Part shown: positions 49,880 through 61,284 of the stretch, piece by piece
Position numbering within the stretch: the stretch's first letter is position 1
How the letters are laid out: each line of letters begins with the position of its first letter
Program-made: the position numbers and the translations under genes
The notes under the pieces: generated by a model
The model's database searches: none
Told to the model about the DNA's origin: nothing
The model's input: only the letters and a program-made list of their open reading frames with translations
Origin: Anabas testudineus
Taxonomy: Eukaryota > Chordata > Actinopteri > Anabantiformes > Anabantidae
DNA: 64,000 nt
Reading direction: 5' to 3'
Assembly: GCF_900324465.2 (NCBI RefSeq)
Contig: NC_046627.1
Span: forward strand, 12,140,967 to 12,204,966

Positions 49880-50770
49880 ACTTACAAGTAACTGTTCATG
49901 CCTCCCCACCTTTTTGCAACACCAACAAAAAGGATTCCAAATGTTCTTTAGATTTTGTAGAAGCACATCATTTCCTTTGCTTTTAACTACCTTTGTCCAA
50001 ATCAGAAGAAATAATGAAAGTTGCATAAAAGAAGCATTTCACTCAAATTTTACATCTTTCAGACACCTTCTTTTCCAAACTCTTGGCGTGGCGCCACATG
50101 TCTAGATAACATGTCCATGATCTCAGAATAGAATGAAGACATATGATCAGCTATAGTGAAATTAATTATGATCACACTCACCTCTAAGGGCATCAGTTTG
50201 AACTTCCCAAAATATTACACCTGTTGCCCAGAAATGGAAGAAATTAATGTGGAGAACGATCTCTCTATCAAAGGTTTCTTGATTGTGTCAACACAACAGC
50301 TATTCTGGATTTTACTGGAAGTGTTCATAAATTTGAACAGAAGAGCAAAATTTGAGTAGCTTCTGCCGAGAAGCAATGTGTTCGTAGCAAACATGAAGTC
50401 ACTGGGAAGCAAATCAAACTTGAAGACTGGCTGTGAGACTGAATTGCAGCTTTGGTGAATTCCCATTTTCACAATACCTGCTGTGCCCCTGGCAGTGATA
50501 TTGTCATAAAAAGGAGGGTGAGCTTTGAAATCACCCATGAGAAAGTGCAAGTAAGTGCAAAACTGATGAAGACACTAAACTTCATGTCCATGTCTTTTTC
50601 AATTTCGACCCTACAAAGTTTTGCAGAGCCTGGGCTATTCAAACTCTTCAGGAGTACTTCTGCGCCATCATCATGGACAGACTCATCAAGTCCAATGATG
50701 GGAATTCCTTCTTTGTTAGTCTGGGCAGTGCACCACCCAACCTGTAGAGAACTGGAACGCATGATATGAA
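49880..50770 (-). mobile_element. Decayed Kolobok/THAP-type transposase remnant
   Basis: Minus-strand frames carry blocks that resemble large fish transposases of this group: QPVFKFDLLPSDFMFATNTL, LLLGRSYSNFALLFKFMN, then LDMWRHAKSLEKKVSE (for the D-x-W-H-x-x-K-x-x-x-K-K pattern) and NIWNPFCWCC (for the NHxWWC pattern). Many stops and frame changes. No terminal repeats found, so the element limits are unknown. Assigned from memory of the motif pattern. Confidence 0.45.
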
Positions 50771-50779
50771 TTTATTATC

Positions 50780-52080
50780 GTATGACAAAATCATCACATC
50801 ACTACATAGCACACTGTGGCCACATGGTTGCCTAATATTGATGGAAGATACATAGTCTTCATCTTATTGCCCTGTCTGGGTTTAAAGTAAGAATCATTGT
50901 CTTAGTCATTTCTTCTATATTGTAAAGCAAATATTTAAACAGCAGCATTTACTGTAAGATAATCAGTAAATATGACATGAAATCCTAAACTAGAACTAAA
51001 CTAAACTAACCATAACCAATGAAGGTAATGGAAACCAGCTAATTAGAGACAGAGCACAGTGGGTCCTTTGACCATTTGCAGCTAATAGTTTTACCAAAAA
51101 GTTTTTCTCATGATGCATAATTTAAAAGGTTATTCTAGACTGCTGACATCTAATGAACATATTTCACATAGCAAAAAGATCCTGATATCACAGGTTTCAC
51201 ACTACACAGCACAATTATTATGAATGCAACAGCTAGTAATAAAAGCATTAATGTAGCTATATTTACAATGGATAGACAACTGTGTGGACAGTGGAAGTGC
51301 TTGTGTGAAATGTGCATGTGTAATTAATGAGAGAGTTGTTTACAGACTCTTTGTCTGTGTTCTGTTTGTGTTTTGTGTTTGTAAAGATTAGTGGCTAAGG
51401 CAGTTTGTCACATTTGAATTAGGAAAAAGAAAACATCATAATAACAACATGATAATTGTCATATTAACCACTGCTCATAGTGATTTTCTTTCATTAACTG
51501 ATGTGTTTGTGTTATGTTGACAGAAGCAGCCTGAACCACAGCCACAGTACAAGGCAGAAATTGAGGAGTGCTCCAGTGTTTCCAGTAAACTTTTCACGTC
51601 TTATATAGTTCAAACTGAAACTCTTCGATGTGAACACAAATGTTTTTTATTTTGTAATTACTTATAGGTAATACAGCTTGAAAGCATTAACTACATTTAC
51701 CTGACCATACTGTTTATCTGTATGTATATATTAGGAAACATTATAAAAATAATTAGTAAAAATCTGCCATATTGTATTTTCACGTTTTAATTATTACTTA
51801 GAAACTACAACATGCACTTTACGTTCAATAAATATATCTATTGTTAATACCAGCATATCACCTGGTTAAAATTTACTTTGTTAATAAATAATGGTGACAC
51901 ACAGACGTAACCCATCATTTCTTAAGTTTTTAATGTTTTTTTTATCTTGCAAAAGTTGAGAAAGAACTGTTCATTTAAGAATAAAGTTGCGCTATGTATT
52001 GTTACAGCAAAAGAGAAGAAAGTTTTAAAATGAGTCGTTGGGATACAGGTAAACTTGAATGCAAAAGACACATTCGCCAG
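50780..52080. other. Spacer and 3' flank of E1
   Basis: From about 51060 on it matches 54790-57290 with interruptions, marking the start of the E duplication unit. An ATTAAA-type poly(A) signal for E1 is at 51929-51934 on the minus strand. No gene. Confidence 0.5.
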
Positions 52081-52086
52081 TGTATT

Positions 52087-53345
52087 TTAGTGGTGATGTT
52101 CACGTTCCGACCGGCCTCTAAAAGGATTTTCTAAAGACAAATATATAGAAATAAAATTATTGATATAGTGAAACATTTTGTATTGTTCTTATTAACTTTT
52201 TTATGTATTTCTTATGACTTAATTTGAGAATACATTTATGCCTTATATTTAAAATCAGACTGAATTTACTGAACACTCACTTGGTCTAAAAGGTCCCTCT
52301 GGCTGATGTTGATCCTCTGATGGTGGAAGACCTGGATTCAAAGTTTAGTACACCAGTAAGCAGTGGTCAATAAAGTTATTAGATCTGAGGATATTTTGTT
52401 GAACACTCACTTGGTCTAAAAGGCCCCGTTGGACGACTTTCATCCTCTGCTGGTGGAAGACCTGGACATGAAGTTTAGTATACAAGTGAGCAGTGGTGGA
52501 AAAAGTAATGACATGGCAAGAAATTTACTGAACACTCACTTGGTCTAAAAGGCCCCGTTGGACGACTTTCATCCTCTGCTGGTGGAGAACCTGGATGGAA
52601 AGTTTATCACACTAGTAAGCAGTGGTCAAAGAAGTCACAAGATCTAAAGAAATTCTATAAACACTCACTAGGTCGAAAAGGTCCCTCTGGCCGATCTTGA
52701 TCCTCCCCTCGTGGAGGACCTGGATAGAAAGTTTAGGACACCAGTTAGCAGAGTTAATTTTGATAGGTATTTTCAATTTAGATTCAGTTTCCTCAATTTC
52801 GTCAGGGCTTTTTTCATAATTAGCAAAATGTCATGAGGTCCAAATATTTTTTTCGATAATTGAGAATGCAGCTGACTGAGAGCATGTGGATATGCAGACA
52901 TATTTTTTGTCAAGCAGCATAACTTCCAGATGTGTGACTCGAACTTTACAGAACACTTACCTGGTCTAAAAGGTCCTTTTGGTCGATGATTGTCCCTTGC
53001 TGGCGGATGACCTGGATGGAAAGTTAAGCACATTAGTGAGTATTGGTGGATGAAGTTAGCAGATCATTTGTTTAAAAGAGTAGTTCCAGTATTTGTAGTA
53101 TGCAAGCTTGTTGATGGAGTGTTGAATGAAAACACGGATAACACTGCATTTACACCATCATTTCACCAAAAAGGTGAATTATTAATAAAAAAAAAACTGA
53201 ATAAAATACAATATTCAATCTAAAATGTGATCAAGTAGAACTGTACTTGTCATGTACAATGATTTAGTGGCAGCAAATACTCACCTGCAGCTCTGCTCAG
53301 ACCCATCAGGACACAAACTAACAAAGACAACACGAGAATCTTCAT
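52087..53345 (-). CDS. E1: secreted proline-rich repeat protein from mini-exon array, 119 aa
   Basis: No protein family recognised. Exons on the minus strand: signal 53285-53345 (MKILVLSLLVCVLMGLSRAA); five 51-nt repeat exons 52961-53011, 52669-52719, 52540-52590, 52411-52461, 52281-52331; last 52087-52130 ending in TAA. All repeat exons are phase 1-1. Total 360 nt, open throughout. Repeats: HPPARDNHRPKGPFRPG; PPRGEDQDRPEGPFRP; SPPAEDESRPTGPFRP; LPPAEDESRPTGPFRP; LPPSEDQHQPEGPFRP. The C-terminus is KNPFRGRSEREHHH. Promoter, signal exon, introns and 3' UTR are those of the stalked lectins C and D, but no CTLD exon is seen. The repeats have no cysteine. Role unknown; a secreted mucosal linker or a peptide precursor are possibilities only. 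TATA at 53585-53592. Confidence 0.78.
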
Positions 53346-53584
53346 GTTGCAGCTGTGAAGGATGATAACCTGTCATAAGGACAAGCAGACGTGTTACTCA
53401 TAACTTTGCAGAGAACCAACAACATCATACTGACATAATACTAAATGAACAAAAGCTGATCACAGGTGAGTTTCTAGCAAACCTGATGTAGAATTATTTT
53501 CTCCTTTTCCTTCTTGGTATCAGACTGGAGCTTGTCTTCCTGAGTGCAGGTGCTGATCAGTGATGAAGCAAGAAACATCAGCTC

Positions 53585-53592
53585 TTAAATAT
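53585..53592 (-). promoter_or_regulatory. TATA-like box of E1
   Basis: ATATTTAA on the minus strand at the place of the C and D TATA boxes, followed by the same leader (TGAGTGCAGG.. in plus sense: CTTCCTGAGTGCAGGTGCTG). Confidence 0.6.
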
Positions 53593-53599
53593 GCTCAGT

Positions 53600-55490
53600 G
53601 ACGGATATAAAAATAGGATGACAGGCCATGTGTCAGGGAAATTTGGCTCATTGTTTAATGTCACTGGTATTTATCTAGTGATGCTCGTGGCTCAACAAAA
53701 CACTTGTTCAATTGAACATATTTAGAGTAATAGTGCTCACCTGACAGTTTAGGTCTAAAGTAAATGTTACCATCCTCTAAAGAAAACATTTGAAATATCA
53801 AAATAAAACCTAATTAATCCATAGTTTTGTTTTATCAGACTGTATCTATCAATATCTGACAGTAGCATTCAAAGACTTCCATTGTTGGATGACCTTAAGT
53901 CCTTAGATGACCGAGGACTCACAGTATCTGTGTACATAGCACCAGTCTCACAAATCAGCTGAATTCTCTATATTGCATTTTATTACTCTATTTTGTGTGT
54001 AATGCTGTTTAGATGTTCCAACTTGCAACCATGTGTCAGCATTTACCTTTGTTTTGTCTTGTACTATTGGTACTAATTAAATATATCATAGAAATCAATG
54101 GACATTGAACGGTGTGTCTAAGTTGCACATCTTTTTGCAAGATAATATTTGAGAATACATTTTTTTTTTACGTCTAGTTGATTTTGTATATGGCAAACAA
54201 CAAAATGGACCATCAGATTCCACGACCAAACTAACACTAGATTTCACCTAAACTCCTGTTTTCTCGATGCCAAAAATAAGATAAAGTCCAGTTTCCACTG
54301 AACAGCCATTCATAGCACAACTGTGACCTAGATGACTGAGAGTGTTCACTGACAAAAAACATCTACTGTACAAGGAAGCTGTAATGTTAACTGTTGTCAA
54401 TGCTATGGAAGAGTATCACAATCAAAACTCAAATGGCATTTTGTGTTTTAAGAGCGATGAGAGTGAGGGTTTGGCCAAAAAAAAAAAAAAAAAAAAAGCC
54501 AAACTCAAAATGACTTGGCTTAAAGGTTTAATGTTGATAAAAATACCTGTAACCTTAAGTGAGATACAAACAATTTCCCTCTGGAATTAATAAAATGTTT
54601 TGAATCTGGAATCTTGAATACAAGGCTGTGGTTTGGTTTGGAAGGTAGGCTCAGAATCGATGAGGTCCAGTAATCAAAAGGCAGAGTGAGATCAGGAACA
54701 GGGCTGGAGACTTGCAATTCATATTGCCTTGTTTCTTTCGGCTCTTTATTGAAATATGTCAATTGTCACAATGAAACAGTGCCCCCAGCCTTATGTGTTT
54801 TTATTAACTACACTCTTTTGGTGTCAAAACCCAAGTGGATATTCAATCTCATGTAGCAAACAGACCCTGACTAACAGGCTTAACACTACACAATTTTTCT
54901 AAATGTAGCAGCTAGGAATGTAGCATTAATAAAGCTATATTTACATGGCATAGACAGTTTTGTGAGCAGTAGAAGTGCTTGAGTGATGTGAGAAATGCAC
55001 ATTTAACTAATGAGTGAGGTGCTTACAGATTTTTAAAATGTAAAAAAGTGTTCAAGTACAATTCACATTTTAATAAAGACACCACAAAAGCACAGCAACA
55101 TAAAATGCAATTGATTTCAAATAACTTTATTTACCTCAGGGGGCAATTGTTTGTATAGTAGCACATGACAGAAGAAACAAGACACAGTCAACACCATATC
55201 CTCTCTGAGTTCACCATACTGAAAACTAATGCTAGAAATGATTGTATTTGTTGGAGCTTTCTTTAAAGTGCCAATACTGTGCAGTATCCACTTATTATTA
55301 CATTTATGCGACTCTATGGTGCATGTTGGCAAACACCAAGTATGTCAGTAGTGCACCAGAGAGTGTTCCATTCAAAGTTCAAAATAACATATTGTTAAGT
55401 ATCAGGGACCCATTTCCTGCTCATGCTCGGTCCAAACCCAACCAAAGATGACCTAGGCTGAACACACACAGTTTGGACAGTACAATACAC
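53600..55490. other. E1 upstream flank and spacer
   Basis: The first 470 bp are duplicated at 60780-61250. A poly(A) run lies at 54478-54498. The frame at 54342-54590 spans this run and is not credible. From 54790 the E unit 2 copy begins. No gene. Confidence 0.5.
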
Positions 55491-55497
55491 AGTTGGA

Positions 55498-56037
55498 TGC
55501 TACGATTCCTCCCTTTGCCCCTGTCTGTGGGTTTTGTTTTTGTTTTGTTGCCTACTCTCCTGCCACACCCATATATGGACTTCCTCTTTCTCCACTCTCT
55601 GGACTCATTAATTACTGACTCGTTTCACCTCACGTTTGTTCACACTACTCTGCTCATGCTCATTGCACTGTATCCTCCACCACGCTGGTTAGTTTGTATG
55701 ATTGATCATTTGTTAGGAACCGCTCTGTTAACGCTATGTTTTGTCTGCATTTATGCAGCGTTTTTAGTTGATAGAGGTGATTTTCGTTTCTTACTTTGTA
55801 TTTCTAATTAGTGAGTTGTAGTTTGTATTTTTGTGTATTGATTTATTAGTTGGTACTTTGTATGTTGGTTTATTAGTTCGTATTTTGGCTACGTCACTGC
55901 AGTGTTTTGTGTTGTTAATTTGAGTATTTATTCTGCATGCTTGTTTGAGATTTCCCCGAGTCCCCTGTTTTGGGCCAGGAGTTGTAATAAACCTTTTTTT
56001 GTTGGTACTCTTTGGTCCCGTCCGTCTGTTCGTAACA
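55498..56037 (+). mobile_element. Solo LTR (fossil), 540 bp, with 6-bp target duplication
   Basis: Starts TGCTACGATTCC and ends CGTAACA (TG..CA), flanked by GTTGGA at 55492-55497 and 56038-56043. AATAAA at about 55987 and a following GT-rich block fit the plus-strand orientation. No internal region; Gypsy- or ERV-type not resolved. It lies in the E unit 2 flank and seems absent from unit 1. Confidence 0.8.
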
Positions 56038-56043
56038 GTTGGA

Positions 56044-57300
56044 CACTGGCTTTCCTAGCTGCAGAAGACCTGGTCTGAAATCAGCAAAACAGCAGCAGCA
56101 GAGTGCAACACTACTCAACTTTTGGATTTATGGACAAGTCAGAAGTCTCTCTTCTTTCTCCATCCTCTTAGGATCTGAACAAACTGTGGATTTTTTAGGA
56201 CAAAAACTCAAAGATGGACTGATTCTGACTGTCTGTGACATAACCTGGGTATCATTCAAAGTTTCAAGCTGTGTTAACAACACCAAGTATTTTGCCACAT
56301 TAGCTTCACAGTAATGCCCTCGCACAGTTCGAGCATGTTGACAGGGTGTTGAATGCATTTCTAGACATTACCACAATATTCAACACAGTTTTTCACCATG
56401 ATTGTGTAAAGGCACATTTAGTGGAACTTTTCACTTGCTGATGTGTTTGGCTGACCCACAGCCAAAGTAAAGGCAGAAACTGTGGCCCGCTCCACTCTTT
56501 CCATTGAATTCTTCACGTCCCGTACAGTTCAAATGGAAACTGTTAAACGTGAACAAAGGTGTGAACAATCATAAATTAATTTCTTCTGCTTTACACTATT
56601 AACTTGAAAATTAATGCTTAAAAACATTAACTGAATTTACATGATCACAGCTTACATAACTGTGTTGTTTTAAGAAGCATGATCAGCATTATGGAAACTG
56701 GACTTGCTTTCAGGTTCTTGAAGACAGTGAAACCTGTGTCTTTCTGGAAGCAGAACTCTTTGAAGCTAACATGTTTGTGTCTGTGTTAAATGTTAGTGCT
56801 TTTTAATGTTCTAAATCTGCCATAATGCATTTTCAAGTTCTGTTTCATTATTACTCTAAAACTACAAGATGCTTTTCAAGTTAATTAAATTTACCCATTG
56901 TTAAAATGGGTAAAAAAACACCTATTAGCCGGTAAATACTTGCTTTGTTATTACATTAGTACTGATAAAATATTATTCCACAGTTACCTTGTTTTCAGCT
57001 AGGCCTAAAAATAGACAAACACATAACCCATCATTTCTGAAGTTTTTATTTTTTTTTTCTTGCATAAGATGAGAAGGAACAGTTCACTTTGAAGAATAAA
57101 GTTGTAACAAAAAAACACATGCAGTCTGCTCCTAATACAGGTACAAACCTAAGAAACATTCCTGCACTTGTTGTTTCATTCATTTTCAGTGTTACAGCAA
57201 TAGAATAGAAAGAGAAATGTAAAATGAGTTAAAATGTCTTGAGGACAGAGATGAGCTTGAATTCAAAAATCCATTCACCAGTGTTTGTATTTCAGAGGTA
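56044..57300. other. 3' flank of E2
   Basis: Parts match 51480-52080 and the D 3' flank. Minus-strand AATAAA at 57045-57050 is the likely E2 poly(A) signal. No gene. Confidence 0.5.
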
Positions 57301-57303
57301 AGG

Positions 57304-60300
57304 TTAATGTTGCAAGCGGTCTCTATTTTCTGAAGAGAAAGAGGAAACAAACATTAGTTTGCTGTGAAATAAAGAAAAGAAATGCATATAATGTATATAA
57401 AATATAATATTTATTAAAATAAACATCCGTTAAAGCTGTTTTGAAGTGCAATAGGAAATTTAATCAACCTGGAAAATTTTGTAGTTACTGATTTTTATTT
57501 ATATAATGTTTATGATTGTGAACTTGTCAATGTATTAATGTCTTATATTTCAGATGAGAAGAATTTTTGTATAAACTCACTGGGTCTAAAAGGTCCCTCT
57601 GGACGACCTTGATCCTCTGCTGGTGGAAGACCTAGATGAAAAGTTTAGCAAATGACTGAGCAGTGGTTCTAAAGAAGTCACAAGATCTTAAGAAAATGCA
57701 TTGAACACTAACTTGGTCTAAAAGCTCCATCTGGCTGGCCTTGATCCTCTGCTGGTGGAAGACCTGGAGAGGAAGTTGAGTAGACCAGTGAGCCGAGGTC
57801 AAAGAACAAATTAGATCTGAAGAAGTTTACTGAACACTTACTTGGTCTAAAAGATCCCTCTGGCTGACTTTGTCCTTCTGCTGATGAATCACCTGGACAG
57901 AGATATAAGCACACCAGTCAGCACTGGTTGAAAAAGATCACAAGACCTGAAAAAATGTAATCAACACTCACTTCGTCTAAAACGTCCCTCTGGCCGACCT
58001 TGATCCTCTGCAGGTGGACCTACAAGGAAAGTTTAGCACACCAGTAAGGAGAGGTCAAAGAGGTCAGAAGATCTAAAGAAATTTATACTCAACACTCACC
58101 TGGTCTAAAAGGTCCTTCTGGGCGATTGTGATCCTTTGCTGGTGGATGACGTAGATGGAAAGATCAATACACCAGTGAGCAGTGGTCAAAGAACTCATTA
58201 GATCTGTAGAAATGTTATCAACACTCACGTCTTCTAAAAGGTCCCTCTGGCCGACCTTGATCCTCCTCTGGTGGACCTACAAGGAAAGTTTAGCAAACCA
58301 GTAAGGAGTGGTCAAAGAAGTCACGAGATCTAAAAAATGTATATCGAACACTCACCTGGTCTAAAAGGTCCCTCTGGTCGACCTTGATCCTCTGCTGGTG
58401 GAAGACCTGGGCATAAGGTTTAGCATAACCAAGTGAGCAGTGGTAGAAAAAGTAATGAAATGCCAAGAAATTTATACTGAACACTCACTTGGTCTAATAG
58501 GTCCTGTTGGACGACTTTCATCCTCTGCTGGTGGAAGACCTACATTGAAAGTTTAGCACACCAGTAAAGAGTGGTCGAAGAAGCCAGAAGATCTGAAGAA
58601 ATTTAAACTGAACACTCACTTGGTCTAAAATGTCCCTCTGGCCGACCTTGATTATCTGCTGGTGGAGAACCTGGATGAGAAGTTTAGTACATCAGTGAGC
58701 AGTGGTGGAAGAATTTATGAGATGTGAAGTAATTTACTGAACACTCACTTGGTCTAAAAGATCCCTCTGGCTGATTTTGTCCTCCTGCTGGTGAAAGACC
58801 TGAACAGAAAGATAACCACACCAGTCAGCATTTGTTGAAAAAGTCATGAGACATGAAGAAATTTACTGACCACTCACTTCTTTTGGAGCGTCCCTCTGGC
58901 TGACTTTGATCCTCTGCTGGTGGAAGACCTACATGGAAAATGTATCACACCAGTGAGCAATAGTCTAAGGAGTCACAAGATCTAAAGAAATTTATACTTA
59001 ACACTCACTTGGTCTAAAAGGTCCCTCTGGCCGACCTTGATCCTCCTCTGGTGGAGAACCTGGATAGAAAGTTTATCACACCTGTTAGCAGTGTTAATTT
59101 CGAGAGGGATTTTCAATTCAGTTTCACTCTTTCCTCAAAACAACATTTATTTTATCTTAGTTTAAGTAAACGTTTAATCAACAGAATTCAATTTTAGCCC
59201 GTGTTTAGTCATAGACTAACTTTAACAATGATGTTATGGACTTTCTGAAGCTTTGATAATTTGCAGTGAATAAGTAAATTATTCATTTTAAATTATCAGT
59301 AATGGGCACTTCCAAAAATAAACTTATTGTGGCTGGTAGCAGTCTTGGTGATGTTTACAGTGACAGATTACACAGATCAAACAAAACAGTAACACAAAGC
59401 GATCGTTAGATCTTGAGGAATAATGTGCCTCTAGTCACCAAGTGTCAGACCATAAACACACAGTGGATCACACCTGTACCAGTACCTTAAAAATATATGT
59501 TTCTAATATAATACTTTAAATATAGTGTTGTCATGACTTTTCGACAAGTTTGTAATATCTTCTTTAATATTTCTTATTAAAAAAATACTTATCATCAAAA
59601 TCCTCAGTAACAAAAAGTAACACTGACACTGAGTAGTGGTCAAGAAAACATAATATGGGAAGACAATTACTGAACACTCACTTGGTCTAAAAGATCCCTC
59701 TGGCTGGCCTTGATCTTCTGCTGGTGGAAGACCTGGATGGAAAGTTTAGCACACTAGTTAGCAGTGATGGAAGAAGTTATGAGACCTGTAGATATTTAGT
59801 GAACACTCACTTGGTCTAAAAGGACCCCCTGGTCGATGATGATTTGCTGCTGGTGGAAAAGCTGGATGGAGAGTTTAGTACACCAGTGAGCAGTGGTCAA
59901 TAAGACTTTTAAAGAGTTGTTCAATGTTTTTAGAAATGCTTGGCTCCATTGAAAACACTGAAACCTCTCCGGTGCCTGTTCAAAATTAAGCTATGGTCTG
60001 AAGATGTTCACAACAGTGGAAACAGTGATGCTGGCTGTAGTGCACATAGTACAGTGATAGTCAACGGCTTTCAGCTTGTCTGGATCCCAACACAATGCTC
60101 CACCATTGAGCCACCAGGACCCCCACATAGTACAGTGATGTGAATCCTTATTAGATTTTCTTATTCTTTTCTTATCGCATGTTGTTATGCATTTTCATAC
60201 AACATTTTAATTTACTGACACATTAAATATTGAACCTTAAAAAAAATAAATAAATTGGACTTTGGGAAAAAAGATCACAAATCTGCAATGCTAACAGGGT

Positions 60301-60520
60301 AGCCATAAAATTTGGACTGTACATCTTCATAGTACCTTGCTGACGCATAAAGTTAGTAGAGTTGAAAGTACAATATTCAATCTAAAATGTGGTGAAGTAG
60401 AATAGTACTTTAACAGTTGTTGTCATGTACAGTACTGTATGTTAGTGGCAGCAAATACTCACCTGCAGCTCTGCTCAGACCCATCAGGGCAAAAACTAAC
60501 AAAGACATGAGAATCTTCAT
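57304..60520 (-). CDS. E2: secreted proline-rich repeat protein, 14 mini-exons, about 246-263 aa
   Basis: Signal exon 60463-60520 (MKILMSLLVFALMGLSRAA). Repeat exons R1-R14: 59811-59861, 59682-59732, 59009-59059, 58878-58928, 58749-58799, 58620-58670, 58489-58539, 58356-58406, 58229-58276, 58100-58150, 57972-58019, 57842-57892, 57713-57763, 57581-57631. The last exon is 57304-57329 (KNRDRLQH, stop). R9 and R11 are 48 nt, the others 51, and all are phase 1-1, so the frame stays open in any combination. Typical unit: SLPPAEDQGRPEGPFRP. Variants: R4 ends GRSKR, R9 PFRR, R11 GRFRR, R7 GPIRP. R10 has AC where the acceptor AG should be, so it is probably skipped. R13 has a weak GTTAGT donor. No CTLD, no cysteine in the repeats, no known domain. 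Shares promoter and ends with lectins C and D. Confidence 0.78.
57581..59059 (-). repeat. Array of 12 tandem exon-plus-intron units, about 130 bp period
   Basis: Exon starts fall at 59059, 58928, 58799, 58670, 58539, 58406, 58276, 58150, 58019, 57892, 57763 and 57631, spacings of 126-133 bp. The intron part is also conserved (plus sense: CACCAGTGAGCAGTGGT.., ..TTTACTGAACACTCAC). The same intron text lies between the stalk exons of C1, C2 and D, for example at 33745-33812. Confidence 0.92.
59060..59680. other. Long intron between E2 repeats R2 and R3
   Basis: About 620 bp of AT-rich sequence between two repeat exons. Its left part (59090-59300) is related to the larger intron between E1 repeats 1 and 2 (52750-52950). 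No further repeat exon seen. Confidence 0.5.
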
Positions 60521-60759
60521 GTTGCAGCTGTGAAGGACGATAACCTGTCATAAGGACAAGCAGACGTGTTACTCATAACTCTGCAGAGAACCGACAACAT
60601 CATACTGACACCATATTAAATGAACAAAAGCTGATCACAGGTGAGTTTCTAACAAACCTGATGTAGAATAATTTTCTCCTCTTCCTTCTTGGTATCAGAC
60701 TGGAGCTTGTCTTCCTGAGTGCAGGTGCTGATCAGTGATGAAGCAAGAAACATCAGCTC

Positions 60760-60767
60760 TTAAATAT
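60760..60767 (-). promoter_or_regulatory. TATA-like box of E2
   Basis: ATATTTAA on the minus strand, in sequence nearly identical to the E1 promoter. Confidence 0.6.
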
Positions 60768-61284
60768 GCTCAGTGACGGATATAAAAATAGGGTGACATG
60801 CCATGTGTCAGGGAAATTTGGCTTATTGTTTAATGTCACTGGTATTTATCTAGTGATGCTCGTGGCTCAACAAAACACTTGTTCAATTGAATGTATTTAG
60901 AGTAATAGTGCTCACCTGACAGTTTAGGTCTAAAGTAAATGTTACCATCCTCTAAAGAAAACATTTGAAATATAAAAATAAAACCCAATTAATCCATAGT
61001 TTTGTGTTATCTAACTGTATCTATCAATATCTGACAGTAGCATTCAAAGACTTCCATTGTTGGATGACCTTAAGTCCTTAGATGACCGAGGACTCACAGT
61101 ATCTGTGTACATAGCACCAGTCCCACAAATCAGCTGAATTCTCTATATTGCATTTTATTACTCCATTTTGTGTGTAACACTTTTTAGATATTCAAACTGG
61201 CAACAGTATGTCAGCATTATCACAAGTTTTGTTTTGTCTTGTACTATTAGTACTAATTTTAGATATCATTATAGATGTAATTTA

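Larger units (their letters stand above)
51050..54100. repeat. E duplication unit 1
   Basis: Matches 54790-61260 in order (3' flank, last exon, repeat exons, signal exon, promoter, distal flank). The upstream parts 53340-54070 and 60515-61250 are nearly identical, so E1 and E2 are recent tandem duplicates. The unit 2 copy is longer because of its larger exon array and a solo LTR. Confidence 0.85.
54790..61260. repeat. E duplication unit 2
   Basis: Tandem copy of 51050-54100 holding E2. Expanded by nine more repeat exons and interrupted by a solo LTR. Confidence 0.8.

Noticed and set aside
57581-59059. Regularly spaced direct repeats looking like a CRISPR array
   Set aside because: Units are about 130 bp with the exon part coding in frame and flanked by AG and GT splice sites; spacers (introns) are themselves similar, and the context is vertebrate.
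57304-60520. E2 repeats as collagen
   Set aside because: Gly does not recur every third residue; the unit is 16-17 residues with fixed PPAED and GPFRP parts.
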